A model generated the notes under the pieces. That model worked only from the letters and a program-made list of their open reading frames with translations. It was not told the DNA's origin and ran no database searches. A stretch of DNA of 64,000 bases from Rhipicephalus microplus (Eukaryota; Arthropoda; Arachnida; Ixodida; Ixodidae): contig NW_027464793.1 of the NCBI RefSeq assembly GCF_043290135.1, positions 81,001 to 145,000 on the forward strand, in the 5' to 3' direction. Position numbers and translations under genes: made by a program. Below, piece after piece: positions 43,985-56,600 of this stretch (within the stretch, counting starts at the first letter, position 1; each line of letters opens with the position of its first letter).

Positions 43985-44205
43985 GACCGTTTTACACGAC
44001 AGCGTTGAAGAGATCGCTTCGCGAAAAATCCGGTGTCGGTATCAGCGTCGTCGGTTGTGAGCGAAGAATCAGCAACTTCCACGAGCGAAATTTCGACGCG
44101 ATGCAAACAAATAAACATAATGAAACTTCGGCCAGAGTGGGAATCGAACCCAGGTCTTCTGCGTGGCAAGTACAGGCGTTCAGCCGCGGAGCTCACCACT
44201 GCTTG
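43985..44205 (-). mobile_element. tRNA-Gly-headed SINE
   Basis: The minus strand has CTTGCCACGCAGAAGACC and GGGTTCGATTCCC (B-box). Together these resemble the anticodon arm and T-arm of tRNA-Gly(GCC). A non-tRNA body follows: GAAGTTTCATTATGTTTATT, a TCGAAATTTCGCTCG segment, ACCGACGACGCTGATACCGA, and an end near GTCGTGTAAAACGG. The tail differs from Ruka, so this is a separate SINE family. Confidence 0.7.
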
Positions 44206-44445
44206 CTGCAGACCGGTGCTCTCGGCAGACTGAACTTCGTTATTGCTGCCAGCTATAGCTGATGTGTGCTTGAGACACCTGATGTAAAGGCTGACGGCCT
44301 TGTCAATGGGATGAAATCTGAGACTGAGAAAGATAGGAAGAGAAAAGTTTTTAGTGACCACATTCATAACTCAAAATGAAAAAAAAAACACCCCTTCCTT
44401 AAACCATCTCTAGCAAAACACCAGGGAAGAAATATAATAAGCGTC
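44206..44445. other. Unassigned DNA
   Basis: No feature supported. Confidence 0.4.
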
Positions 44446-44668
44446 ATGATTTTACGCCGCAGAAGCAAGATACGATTAGGAAAGACGCCGTAGATCCGGG
44501 CTTCGACAATCATGACAATCTGGTGTTCTTTCATGGACCCTCACATCGCACAGTACACGATACTCCGCCATTGCGACTCCATCAAAATGCGACCGTCACG
44601 GCCGAGGTCGAACCCGCGACTCCCAGGTCAGCGGCCGAACACGGTAACCCCTACACCACGGCGGCGGT
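44446..44668 (-). mobile_element. Old Ruka-like SINE, near full length
   Basis: Minus-strand order: A-box side CCGTGGTGTAGGGGTTACCG, B-box GCGGGTTCGACC, then worn central and tail parts (CTACGGCGTCTTTCC). This is the order of the full SINE, but diverged. Confidence 0.65.
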
Positions 44669-47600
44669 GACCACGGACAGAATTCTGGCACGAATACTCC
44701 CAAGAAAGGATCGTACGGTCTCGCCAGCTGTCCCAAGCACGCGCATGCGCACACACGCAAAATGAAGCGCAAGAAAATGTTTGCACGAGAACGCCGCGGC
44801 CAGTCTTTTCGTTTTATTCGTCTACTTCCGTTCTGCCGATAGTTCTGTCCCGCACAAATGCCACATCACGTATAGCCTTTTTTTTCACCTTCCAATACAT
44901 CCTCTACCCCACCCCCACTTGTTCAGCTGGTGTTGATGGAAGCAAGAAAGAAATAACGCAGAAGCACGCATACACTCACTGGCTTTCGCGTGCGCCCGGC
45001 GCCGACTCTACAACGAGCTCAAACGCACTCGAGCCACTTCATCCGCGCAAGCAGGGAAGTGTGCGCTAAGAGGTAGGGAGAGGATGAAACCTGCCGCCGG
45101 TCGTGACGTTCTGCCGGCGAGGGCCGCAAATCACGCGCCGGGGCGCACTCGAGAACGTGCAGCGCGCCCGCGAGCCATTGTTTTCGCCGTGCGTATGGAC
45201 GCGCGAGCCGGGACTCATTGCGTATGCAAGCCGTCACCCGGCGGCGCCCGATCACGACTCGTGGCGCGCACGCAACAACCCAGCGCCGGCCGGCACAAGA
45301 GCCCCGCAACTGCGAAGGCGGCGGCGAATAACTTTTTGGTATTGCGTTGCCGTCCGTGGCTCGTTGTTGTCGGTAGTGGTGTCCCTGCAAGTCTCGCTCG
45401 GCCGGACAATCTTGGTTGATGCTCGCTGAAGCGTGAAAAAAAGGGGTGTTCCATAACAGCGAGTGCAGGCGTTTGGCAGTAAAAAAGGGTGTTGCCGCGA
45501 AAACATAGACGCGATAAGGCTCCATGTGTATGCAAAAGCAAAGTGTGGAGGTGTGATGAAGTAGATGCGGTAACGAAGTGAGCAATTAAAAAAAAGAACG
45601 ATTATATGGAAGAAGATTACGAGCCCAATCCTATGTACCTCTCTCTTTTATAATAAATGTTTTTCATCATCATCATCCTATCTGCATGCTTTCGCTGCAC
45701 GCGGCGTCTCGGAAACCAAGACACTCCTAGATAGAACGCATGAAAGCGCGAACACTGCGAAGGTTGATCTAACTGATACTTTTTGTTGGTCGACCGCCTC
45801 TGCTCAGTGAGTTAGTACGAAATTGTGCTAAAGTGTTCAGAAACAAGAGTAAGAGGTTGCCGGGGACAAGCGAATGAATGAATATGCAATCCCCTTGCAG
45901 AAGGGGATTGGTTGTGTGTGGTTTACTCCAAAGGTACTCCGATTTTTTAGTACGCATGCCTTTCTGCTTACAATAATGCCAAGCTGGCTCCTAAAACATA
46001 TCGCACGAAGTAAACAAGTATCTAGAGAAGCAGATTTCCCGCTGATACTTCTTAGAAAAGGTCAAGTCTTAGCGATCGCCATTACGAAGGCACACGAAAA
46101 AGCAAAAGCTCGCACGCCTATACAAGCACGGAATTGTGTCGGTGCTTCGTAGTGGGTACTTTATAGATCAATAAGCGTTCAAAAAGGTCAGTTCAATAAA
46201 TGAAAAAGACAGCGCATCGCGACCGACTCCCGCTTAATACGAAGCACCCTGCCATACGTGACGCTTAAAGCGTTCAGCAGCGCGAAGACTTGGTACGTGC
46301 TTCCGTTGCGGAGGCCTCGAATAGACACTCCATCTAAACCGGAGCGTGAAAAGCGTCGAGCAATTTATAATGCTCCGAGTACTACCAGCCAAATCAAACG
46401 AATCCAGTTGAAATAGGAGCGCACCATATCCCAGCACCTTGTTAATCCCGGGCCCCCTTCGTAACCCTAGGCGAATCCGCCCGCAGGTGAACGCATATAT
46501 GCGTCGAAGAAACACACCGAGAGCGTGCCAAGCACTCTAATCGAACCACCTCACGTGGTTGTGCCGCGACAAGTCGCGGAAGGGCATCCCCGTAATCGAC
46601 AACGGGATATGCACAGCGGTCGTGTAAGCTCAGAACCAAAAAAAAAAAAGATTTAAGGCAAGCGCACGCACAAGGCAAGAAGCGTTGTGCGCAAAGGCAA
46701 CAACTGCGCAGGGGAAAACACCGAAACGTTCGCCGGGTCGTTCATGCTCATGATAAATGCCGCAAAAGTGGTAATCAATTCCGAGAGACGCCGCTCGAAG
46801 GCGCCTTCAAACAAAGAAATCGGAACCGATTAACGCCATCGATAAGAGATGCACGCCTGTCGGGTGCCGGCAAGAAAAAAAAAAGAGAACGTCCGGAAAC
46901 GAAAGAACGAAGAATCGAAGAACACGAATGGGAGCCGTGATCTCCCGGCACTCCGTCTCCCTCTTATCCTCCTCGCCTCCGTGCCGCCTTCGTTTTGTCG
47001 CCACAGGCTGGCTTCCTTAATTTCGTGACCGACTGGCGAGTCGAGGGACTTCTCCAGTCCTGCCTTTCACCCCCGTTTTTTCTCACTCTTCTGTATGTTC
47101 TTTTCCTTCCAGGCGCGCGAGAGATGCCTCGCCTCACGACGCAAGTGCGTGAAGAAGAAACATACTTCGGGGGGGCGCTGAGCAGATGGAACAACGACTC
47201 CTGCGGTGGCGTCCTCGATTTCTTCCACAGGTCGTCGCGTGCGCGCAGCAGAAACTAATTAACTTCGGCTGCCTTCTTCCAGCGCCACTGCCGGGTTAGC
47301 ACACAGCTCGGACACGTGGCCATGATCGGCGCGCTTGTTCGTCTTGTTGGAAAGCAGCGCGTATGCCGAGAAACGGATCTTTCGCTACGTGCGCTTCGGG
47401 CGAGCGTTTCGGCTTTGCTCGTCCCCGCGTACACGTCACACGCGTGGTGTCGAAAGCTGCACACGAGGAAAGCGATGACCTCGCGCGCCGTGGCCTGGAA
47501 AGAGGTGACGCGTTTGTCGAACTCGCCGCCAGTCGCTCCATCATTAGCTACGCCTCAAATCAGCTCCTTCTTCTAGTAGGCCGGATGAACAAAAAAAAAA

Positions 47601-47670
47601 AAACAACGAAATTCCCGACAGCAGCACGAAACTGCATTAGACTAGAACTAGAACTGCATGCGTAACACCT
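44669..47670. other. Unassigned DNA
   Basis: No gene recognised. It is GC-rich at about 45050-45420 with no supportable exon. About 45600-45680 ends AATAAATGTTTTTCATCATC and could be a LINE 3' end. Frames of up to 188 codons show no domain. Confidence 0.35.
45887..45910. repeat. 10-bp perfect hairpin
   Basis: CAATCCCCTT, then loop GCAG, then AAGGGGATTG. A strong short stem of unknown role. Confidence 0.75.
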
Positions 47671-47846
47671 TCAAGTTCGGTGCAGATGGAGGCGGAAATG
47701 TCGTAGGCCCGTGTGCTCAGATTTGGGTGCACGTTAAAGAACCCCAGGTGGTCAAAATTTCCGGAGCCCTCCACTACGGCGGCTCTCATAATCATATGGT
47801 GGTTTTGGGACGTTAAACCCCACAAATCAATCAAGTTCGGTGCAGA
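47671..47846 (+). mobile_element. Ruka-like SINE, 5'-truncated, with target duplication
   Basis: TCAAGTTCGGTGCAGA occurs at 47671-47686 and again at 47831-47846. Between them are TGGAGGCGGAAATGTCGTAG, GTGCACGTTAAAGAACCCC, ATCATATGGTGGTTTTGG and the AATCAATCA tail. The tRNA head is missing, so insertion was by truncated target-primed reverse transcription. Sequence close to the family consensus and an intact duplication indicate a recent event. Confidence 0.93.
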
Positions 47847-47871
47847 GTGTTGAAAGTGTGAAAACGTCGGA

Positions 47872-48030
47872 TAACCCTACCGAAACGATCCGTATGCGAT
47901 GTCCGATAATTCCGTATGTTTCCGTAAGAATCATGCGGAAATATATGGAAAATATATGGGAAACATACCTATCCTTACGGAAACATACGGAATTATTGGA
48001 CATCGCATACGGAACACTTCAGTAGGGTTA
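47872..48030. mobile_element. Fold-back (inverted-repeat) element
   Basis: A 159-bp element with two 57-bp arms (47872-47928 and 47974-48030) that are reverse complements with about five mismatches by eye, around a 45-bp centre. The ends read TAACCCTAC and GTAGGGTTA. If the outer TA is a target duplication, the pattern fits a Tc1/mariner-type MITE. It has no coding capacity. Confidence 0.85.
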
Positions 48031-48699
48031 ACATCTACAAAGCTGTGCAGATGAGCTGCACAACCTTCTAGAATGTGTTTGCACGTGAATAATGTGCGCT
48101 ACACGAAAACAATGCGCGCTGCTCGTCAAGATCGCCGATGCTCCCACTTGAATGTATGCATAAAGGAGCGAGTTAGAATTTCAGAAGTCTTAACCCTTTG
48201 CGTCTGAAGAGAATATCTACCTTTTTAACCAGTATAACAAAGTTAATATTTGCAGTAATATAGGAAATTGGGCTAGTTGGAGACTACCCATGATGTTCAG
48301 CGCACACAGAACACCGCACACAAAAAATAAACACAAAGGAAACGTTGATAGCTCTCAATCTGCGATTCGAGTATACAGAAGACTGTTTCTCAAGCGACAG
48401 GTGAACGTATATTACAGTTGCTTCCATTACCTTGCAGACAGCAAGCGCATTTAATTACTGCTTCAACTCACACGTATGTGTATTTTAAATGATCATTTAT
48501 TTCTTAACCGGCTTTGCGGATCCTCCGGGACGAGGAGATCAAGCCACAGACACTCGTTCGGTTGTCAGCTCACATGGGACGTATTGAGGAAGCCCCACCC
48601 AGTCTTCGCGAGTCAGCCCACATAGCTGTGCGAGGACTATAGTAAACCGCTTAGCTATACTGGAGGGTGTTTGGGGAATCGGGACCCTGCCAATTTGTA
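48031..48699. other. Unassigned DNA
   Basis: No feature supported. Confidence 0.4.
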
Positions 48700-49110
48700 T
48701 AACAAACGGACAAAAAATTTTTACCTGGCACGGAGAAGGTGCCCTTCACCACGCAGAAAATTAAGCAGACCACAGGCTCTGACACTCCGGCTACTTCAGG
48801 TTGGGGCGTGCCCTAACCTAGTGCTACAGCACAATATATATCCCGAAATATAGCCAGCCAATACTTGTTCCTTAGGCGCGGATACTGCCAGCTTGGAACA
48901 CATGCTCTGGCGGTACCCCGCGTTACGCCACCGCGAAGTCATAACGCCGCTCAAATGGGAGGCTGAACTTGAAACAACAGTTACCGGCAGTCCAACGAGC
49001 CGACGACGTAGCAGAGAGACTTGGTCTCTCTGTTACGACGTGGGAGTGGCCCGCTATGTGCGAAAGCACGTTCCGAAGGGCCTAATAAAGTTTATCCATT
49101 CATCGCGTTC
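48700..49110 (+). mobile_element. LINE ORF2 C-terminal tail
   Basis: Plus-strand frames read R-R-K-L-S-R-P-Q-A-L-T-L-R-L-L-Q-V-G-A, then after a stop at 48851 T-A-S-L-E-H-M-L-W-R-Y-P-A-L-R-H-R and a run of helix-forming residues. This is the region after RNase H in I-superfamily LINEs, with the usual W-x-C replaced by W-R-Y. The 5' end is truncated and the frame broken. Confidence 0.7.
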
Positions 49111-52100
49111 CAACTTCTCTCAAGGGTATCTTATCTGTTGTTTTGACTTGCACTGAAAGCGCATCCTCCTTTCATTAGAAGCCGTACTTTGGGCCAAAAA
49201 ACAAAAACAAAAACACTGTGGACCATGCGAGGCTGCTCGTGATGACACCAAAGAAAACGTGTTTTAGGAGTTTGAACTAGTTGTGTAACTGTAACCGTAC
49301 GATACGAACTAAACTATATTGATTGTGCTCCTTTCTGAACATGAACAAAAAAAAAAGAGCATGGTCACTACAAATCGCAGTGCATCTTTCTCCTCGCGCT
49401 GCATTCAGAGACATAACAAAAGCGATAAATGCAGGTCCCTTCGCGTAATGATGGGATCGTCCCATCTCAGCCATGTTTGAACTTCACGCCGCACCGGGGG
49501 CCTTCATCTATATCGGTGTTGCTGCTTGTGGTGCCTCGTACCCGAGAAGAGAGATTGGCTAACAGAAGAAATGGGAACATAGCGCAGCGGCTTTCAAAAT
49601 GCTTACACGGTGCGGATTACACAGACACTGCAGTGGAGCTGTAATAGTTTAGTAATACGCCCATGTAGCATCTAATACTGCAGTAATACACTCATATTGT
49701 TACCGAGTTGTAATATCTGAGTAATACACCTAAGCCTTGAAGGTATTGAGACACGTATGATTAGTAGCATCATAATTTTCATTATGGTCAGACCATCTGA
49801 ACGACATCCACGTCTCTTAGCCACATTGCAATGCACGAACGTTTACGCATCCCTCGGTTCTAAAACCCTTCTTTGTACGTGAGGCTCACAGTGTTTAAGG
49901 AGTGGCTCAACCACGCGCCTGCCATTAGCAACGTTTTCTATATCGTCCAACTCCGAGCATTGAGTGAATAAACACACCAGCCCTATTTTATTGCTTGCAT
50001 TCTGATTTGTCTTTCACAAGACCACGATAAGATCGCCAATTAAAATTACAACCTTTTAAAGCCAATCTGAAACCAGCACAGACCAATATTAACCTTGGGC
50101 ACATCTTAGACCAAGATTCAAAAGGAGTAAGCCTACATCAGTTGATGGTTGGTACCGGTACTACACACTTGCAAGCTTGCATAGCAGATCGTTGTGGTGG
50201 AGCTTCGTGGTTGAAGCGCTCACCGACGAGAGTAAATGGTAACTACGTCCTGTGTATAAGAAAAAAATGAAACCTAGAAAATATTTTGCTCAGGCCAAAA
50301 TCACAATGTTTAGAAAGAAACGCTGGTGTGTCATAGTGTCACGCAGAGGGTACAGTGTGTTAAACGACAACAAAATATGGATCGTTACAGCAACTTATTT
50401 CGCACGGAGGAGTACTTTTGTGCGAGGTGTCCGGTCCCTGGCTGTTTTTTTCTCTCCCAACTCTCACGACGATTTCCCGTGGAGAATGTGATGCACACCA
50501 CATTAGGACTGCGAACTCTTATAGTGGATCACCTTAAAGTATCACAAGCAGCCATCGGGGCAGTGTTAGAAGATCCAACACGCATTTCAGCCAAAAAAAT
50601 GACAACAACGATGCCGATCCATACACGACGTTTATTGGCGCGCAGGCTCCACCTACGCGCACTTCGGTAAACCTAGTACAATCAGAATTCCAATCCAAAG
50701 GTCTGGTATGCATATGCAGCAGCAAGGCGCAAGATAAGCGGACCCGCGCGAGGTAAGCAACAGCGTGATTAACAACGTACATACCAAGCGTGCGAGGCAC
50801 TCGACCAACCTGCCCGTCGTCAACCAGAGTCGTTATTATTCAGCCCCAAGGAAACAACGCGAACAATAAAACTGGATCCGCTTTCGACGCAAGACAACAC
50901 GGACGTCTCTGGTGAGGGAGATTCGAACACGATTCTAAGAGGGGGAAGAGGGGGGGGGGGGGTATGAAGTTTCACGTTTACTGCGCGCGGCGCTGTCGGA
51001 CGTTGTCGATACCGCCCTCTCCCCTCGCTCGCCATCCATTTCGCTGTTTTTCGCATTGTTACCGCCACCGCAGGACAGCGTGGCACCCCGGAGACAGCGG
51101 GTCAGCCGCCGCTTACCGCCGGCGCGGCATCCTTTCTTCTTCTTGCTCCATTCATTGCTACTTCATCTGTTTTCATTCCGCGCTCACAACGACGACGCCG
51201 GCGCGACTTGGTGCCCACTGAGAGTCGGATAAAGCCACTGACAGAGAGAGAGAGGGGCAAGGATAAAACGAAGCCCCGAAAGCCACCCATGAAACGAGAA
51301 GAAGCAGCGGACACGTCTCACTGGGACAGAGGTAGGGAGAAACAAGGCAAGAGTAGAGAAGAAAAGATTACGACTTGGGGGCGAATAAAAGAGATTGCGT
51401 GCTCGAACCCCCCGTTGTGTGGCGAGCCGCGGAGAGTCGAGGAACGTGCCCGGCATACGGGATCGGCGCGGGTTGCGACCTTGCTTCGACCGGGTCATGG
51501 CCGCACGCAAGAGCGCGCGCTGCTTCGTACACAGGCGCACGCTTGCTCGCCAGCGAGATGAGTCGTTTGCAACGCCGAGCGCAGTCCTGTAGCTTTCGCT
51601 CGCCCCTTGGCACTGTGGCGTGCGGAGTCCGGACATGCCTACCGCGTGGTGGTGTTTTAAAAGCTGCTTCCACGTTGGCTTAAGCTTCTCGGGTGGCTGC
51701 AGAGACGAGCTGGATCGAGGTGATTATCGAGGGACTGTGAGAACATAAAAAAAGTTAGCGATAAGATCTCTGGAGTTCGCGAGCTTTGTGAAACTGTCGG
51801 GGGAAAGGCCGGCGCTGACATATAACGCCGCTCTCCCGTGGATGCCTGCGGCTGTGTAGTTGTGCGTTTTTGTTTACTTTAATAACCGGGGAGTTCTGAA
51901 CTTACCTTTTCGAGAGTGCGAAGATCACGAAGATTCGTGAAACAGTTCACTGCGTTAATTCATAACAAAATAATCACGACGTGCCACGCTAGCTTACGCT
52001 GCCTAAAACGGAATACTTTCACGAGATGGTGAGTTTACAGCGAAAGCTGTTATGACATCACAACAAGGGTAGCGCGCGCAGTAGTGTTCCACCGCCACCG

Positions 52101-52139
52101 CCGGTGTACGTAATCACTATCGCGCAAAACGAAAAAAAT
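49111..52139. other. Unassigned DNA
   Basis: No gene recognised. Includes a worn tandem pattern of about 40-bp units ending GTAATAC at 49635-49735, a G tract (50950-50962) and GC-rich sequence at 50960-51700. Frames of up to 150 codons have no domain. Confidence 0.35.
50950..50962. repeat. Poly(G) tract
   Basis: Thirteen consecutive G within a G/A-rich stretch starting at 50939. Confidence 0.9.
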
Positions 52140-52236
52140 TTATATATGCAAGTGAATAAAGAACACAAAGCGCTTGATGGGACTTGAACCAAGGTCCCCT
52201 GCGTGGCAGCCCAGTGTCCTGACACTGAGCCACTTT
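52140..52236 (-). mobile_element. tRNA-Gly-like SINE head
   Basis: Minus strand: GTGGCTCAGTGTCAGG (A-box), GGGCTGCCACGCAGGGGACC (tRNA-Gly(GCC)-like anticodon arm) and TTGGTTCAAGTCCC (B-box), then CATCAAGCGCTTTGTGTTCT. The acceptor stem does not pair, so this is a SINE or tRNA fossil, not a working tRNA gene. Confidence 0.65.
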
Positions 52237-52678
52237 TGTTTTCCTTATTGCCTTCTTGACTACAGGTCAAGCTAATATGATAATCACTATCACACGTGTT
52301 TCATGCGTGATAACGCGTCAAACAAAGATATTACATCTTCAACACAGTCGGTAGTCTTATACACATCTCGCACTTTTATAACTGCTTCCACGAAACACTA
52401 ATTAACAGATAGAGCTCTCACATCACAGTGTCTGTACGATAGCCTACTACGCCAAAACGAATGAAGACCAAGTATAAATATAACATCCAAATTTTGCACA
52501 GAACTATCACAAGGTAAAAAACGAATTCCATATGGAGTAAGAGGTAAATCTTTTGTTTAAAGTCCTCTGTAAAATGTCCCAAAAGAAAATAGCGTTCTTA
52601 CAATCAATAAACACATGTTCAATGGTCTCAGGTTTGTTACACAGGAGACAGCTGCTTCCCCATGGTACATACATCAAG
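52237..52678. other. Unassigned DNA
   Basis: No feature supported. Confidence 0.4.
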
Positions 52679-52747
52679 GAGCGGCGTGGCTCAGTGGTAG
52701 GTACGTTGCAGTCACGTGTTTTGTCCTACCACTGAGACACGCCGCTC
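52679..52747. repeat. Inverted repeat carrying A-box-like sequence in both arms
   Basis: Arms 52679-52701 and 52725-52747 are 23-bp reverse complements with one mismatch. Each arm contains GTGGCTCAGTGGTAGG or its near-complement, an A-box-like tRNA sequence. No B-box follows. The loop is 23 bp. Confidence 0.85.
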
Positions 52748-53597
52748 GTTGAAACTCCGTCGCAAACTGACCCTATGCAGCCTTGGTGTCGGGAAAAGAA
52801 TCGCGTTAGTATGATAATAAAACGTTTTAGAACCGCCAAGGAACAACCAGGCGGCAAACAATGAGACTTGCGTAACGAGTTGGTCGTCGACTGCTACAAC
52901 CCATCACAACAGTTTCAGGCACAATTCTATACCGTCGTCAGCCACAGCATCAAAAAAATTGCTCAAAATGTCTTGCAAGTGTATAGTGGGTACCACGTTT
53001 CTCCGAAAAATAACGAAGGATGGCAGAGTGAATGACTCGCCACTGCACAACAATTACATTGATTTATGGTGCAGTGGACACCCTGCAAGGGTGCTTGTGG
53101 CAGTTACCCTAAGAGTGTTTAAAAATGGCTGTGAAAGGCTGCTCTTCCAGCATTTGCTGTGACTGTTCTGCGCGTTGCACGCAGGTCTAGAGTTTTTTGA
53201 TGACGTCTTCACATGATGATGATTGATGATGATGTCACACATGACAACGTCGTGACATCATAGATGAAACGTTGTGACATCTAATGCCGTCCTTATAACG
53301 TGACATAACATCGAGCCCCACGATGACGTCGCCGAGCTTCATTGTTGCCTGATCAGTCGTGCACCGATCACGGAGGTGCACGATTGCGAAAACCCGGTGA
53401 GACGCAAAAAGCTTGCAATGCTTCGATCTTGAAGGCCGTGCAAAACTGCGTTAGATGTCGAAAGCTTTCGAAGGCGGGCGCGGGAAGTTCAATACACTGA
53501 CTGACAAAAAAAAAAAAAAAGAGGAAAGTGGCTTCCGGCTTCAAGTTATCTCAGGCAAAACGCACCAAGGGCCCATGAGCTATTGAAATTCAGGAAT
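52748..53597. other. Unassigned DNA with TGACGTCA-like motifs
   Basis: About 53195-53340 carries several TGACRTCA/GTGACATC motifs and a GATGATGATT run. A similar motif-dense stretch lies at 61040-61130, perhaps the same dispersed repeat. No gene is seen. Confidence 0.35.
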
Positions 53598-53642
53598 GAG
53601 AGGGAGGGAGAGAGGGAGGGAGAGAGGGAGAGAGAGAGAGAC
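53598..53642. repeat. GAGGGA/GA-rich repeat
   Basis: Purine-only run of GAGGGAGGGAGA units followed by (GA)n. Confidence 0.9.
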
Positions 53643-56600
53643 AGCTTTTTAATGATGTACGGATATATACTGCAAGGGCATATATGGCACCTACCTGTTA
53701 CTATGTGAGGGGAACGGGATAGAGGGCAGAAATGCTTTAGATGCAGGAGTGCAGAATGGAAAAGAAAACAAAAAGAAAAGGCATGATCGCGGAATGTACA
53801 GGTGAGCTATTAGACGTAACGGTTATGACGTAAGGTACTCTATAGAGTTGTTACTAAGCTAGCATTTCCAAGAAACCCGAAATGTTCAACTTTGACGTTG
53901 CAAGGAAGGAGAAGGAATGCACTGTAGAAAAAGCGCATGAAAAGCGTGGATTTTTGTCCCAAATCAATATTCATAATCTAGCTTGCTTACGTTTTTATTT
54001 CTTGAAAACGCAGCTTTCGCCACTTTACTGTCAAAGATTTTATCACACGTGCATGCCGTCTGTGACCTTGTAGTAGGAGAGAAAGCAAAGCGAATATGCA
54101 AAGAAAGGCACGCGATGTAGATGGCGATTATTTCTTAAGACAAAAAAAAAAAACACCCCTTTATGCACTTTTTATTTTTTTAAGATATAACATAACCAAG
54201 CATATTTTTTGATATATTAAATTACTTGAGAAGTCCAGTGTTACCTGTTTTCGAGACATCGCCTTTTGTCTGTGTGTCCCTGGTATTTTTCCTGTTCACC
54301 ATGCACTACTATCAAAAATATAGACGTTCTCCTTCGCCTTACGTCGCTTCCCAGCATCTGCATTATTTCTTGCAACAACCTCCGAAGTGTCATTTTCCAA
54401 AAAAGAAATATACACGATCTTCTGCCTCAGGTGGTTTATTCTGAACGTCGCTAGAACAAAGGCACTGTGAACAAACAGCAGATTGCGTGAGGAGCGCCGC
54501 AGACACAGCGCAGGGCGCCATTCAGATCAATGCGACTACGTCAAGTGCCAAGTTCCCCTCAAAGTACTGAAAGTAAGAGCGAGCAGACACATCTTCAAGG
54601 AATTAAATGCAAAAGCGTGGTGGTTAAATTGCTTCGAAAAAAGTTCTACTTTGGAGGATGCAAACACCGGTATAGGTACAAATGAGCAGCAGCGTAATAC
54701 AGCGCCTCAAACGAGGTAGTATTTCATAACATGTGCTTGTTGAGACATTTCAAAAATCTTCCACGGAAGTTAAAGAATATCCGTGGAAGCAACAACAACA
54801 ACCCTCCGCAAACAACTTTTAGTTAGGTTTCCCTGCAGTGGCACCGTGCCGCACAGCGCAACACCGTTTTCTAAGGCCAGTACTCCTGAAGAAACACCAT
54901 ATGGCAATGCATTAAGCGTCGTGCGATGTAAGAATATATCATCCATAGTACTCGAAAACCGCTCATGACACCTGTGTTGAGAATGATGAATGAATACGCC
55001 ACCAAACATGGACATTTGTAAGGCAGGTATTGTCATCAGCACAGAAACGCTTTCTTTAAGCTCACACTACAACGAACAAAAATAACTGCTGGCTGTCTCA
55101 GAGAGAGAGACAGCAAGCAACTGCACTTTGCCCGATTTGTAGCCATAGACGTGGTTCGCGTAATGGGCGGTAACAGAGAGCGAGGCAGAGAGAATGCACG
55201 AGCTTAGAAGATATTGGAGTATGGTAGTCTACCTACTGTCGGACACTTCGGTCGTTCGCTTTCAGGCATCGCAGAAGGGCTCGCGTGGGTTCTTCGCCTG
55301 TAAGACAGGGCTTCCTAGCTTCCTTATTCCGCAAAATTCTCGTCACCAGCAGTACTCGTATCACACAGCGATTTTTGAAGAATATTCATTGAATAGCCCG
55401 GCTCTTTTACAATATTCTCCTTCGTTAATAAGTGTACATTTACAAATCACGTGCGTACTTGTTTAGTTAAAGATAAATTCGAGAAATATAAAAACTTACA
55501 TTATTATATGACTGCGAATAATAAATATCACCTAATTTTTTTTTTCTGTTTCTAACGTATACCCCTGACTAAATGACTAATCACACGCAACAAGCCGGCG
55601 GATAAAATACAGGGGCGATATTATGATCCGCCGCGTAATGGTAATCCCTTGCTAAGGGGTTCTCGGTCCAGGAAGCGGCGTACTAAAAGTCAATAGGGCG
55701 GACTAAGCGAGTTCATTAGGTTTGTCACAAAACAACAATGACCGGTAAACAGCCACCGGGGCCGCGCTAAGCTGCCCGCTCGACGGACGCCACTCGTTAA
55801 TATTCGTTACCCGGCTGGTTTTCGCATAAAAGAGAGCTCCGTTCGATACACATCGAAGCTGTACACAAGAGGGGGGGGGGGCGAGGGGGGCGAGGATGGC
55901 CCTAACTAGACGACCCGAGCTGGGCGATGAACGCGTACATCAACGGCAAAGCGGCCGGTACCTTACTAGCATGCGGCGCGCGTAGTCGCATATCGGAGCC
56001 ACGAATCTCATTTGGGCCCCATCATGCCACGCGCGAGCATTAATTACCGACGATGGTTTATTAATGACATGCCCCTTTTCACTCATTTGCCTTGGTTATC
56101 GCATTACGTTTAGTTGAATTCGAAAGAACGGGGTGCAAGCACACCACCGGCTGGTTATGTATACGCAGTGTACTTTTGAGCAATATGCGTCGATGTTGCT
56201 TTTCTTCGCGTATGGGGAAACGCGAGAGCTGGACAAGCAAACCAGCCTACAAGTTTTCGTGTACAGTGTCTTGTTTGTAGCAAATGACTGACCACCTCGG
56301 CTCTACCGCTGCAAAGTCTAGATTAAGACGCGCGACGCTCGGCCAGGCAGTTTACTGTAACTCATCGCTTCTTATCAGCGGAGACAAAACGGGAAATTCA
56401 GCCTTTAATAAGCTTGGTATTCAAAAACCAATATCTGCTCTAAAAGCCAGCAATTAAAAAAACCGTCGGTTTGGAAACTTGTTTTTCTTCGAAGGTCAGC
56501 CGCTTATAGGCGACTTTATCAGCCAATGACACCACACGAATCAAATCCTGTACACGAATAAAAACAGTGTATAGAGAATTTCTGAAAACATGTGACTGTC

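Noticed and set aside
52168..52236. tRNA-Gly gene
   Set aside because: A- and B-boxes and an anticodon-like loop are present, but the acceptor stem cannot pair, so it is a SINE or tRNA fossil.
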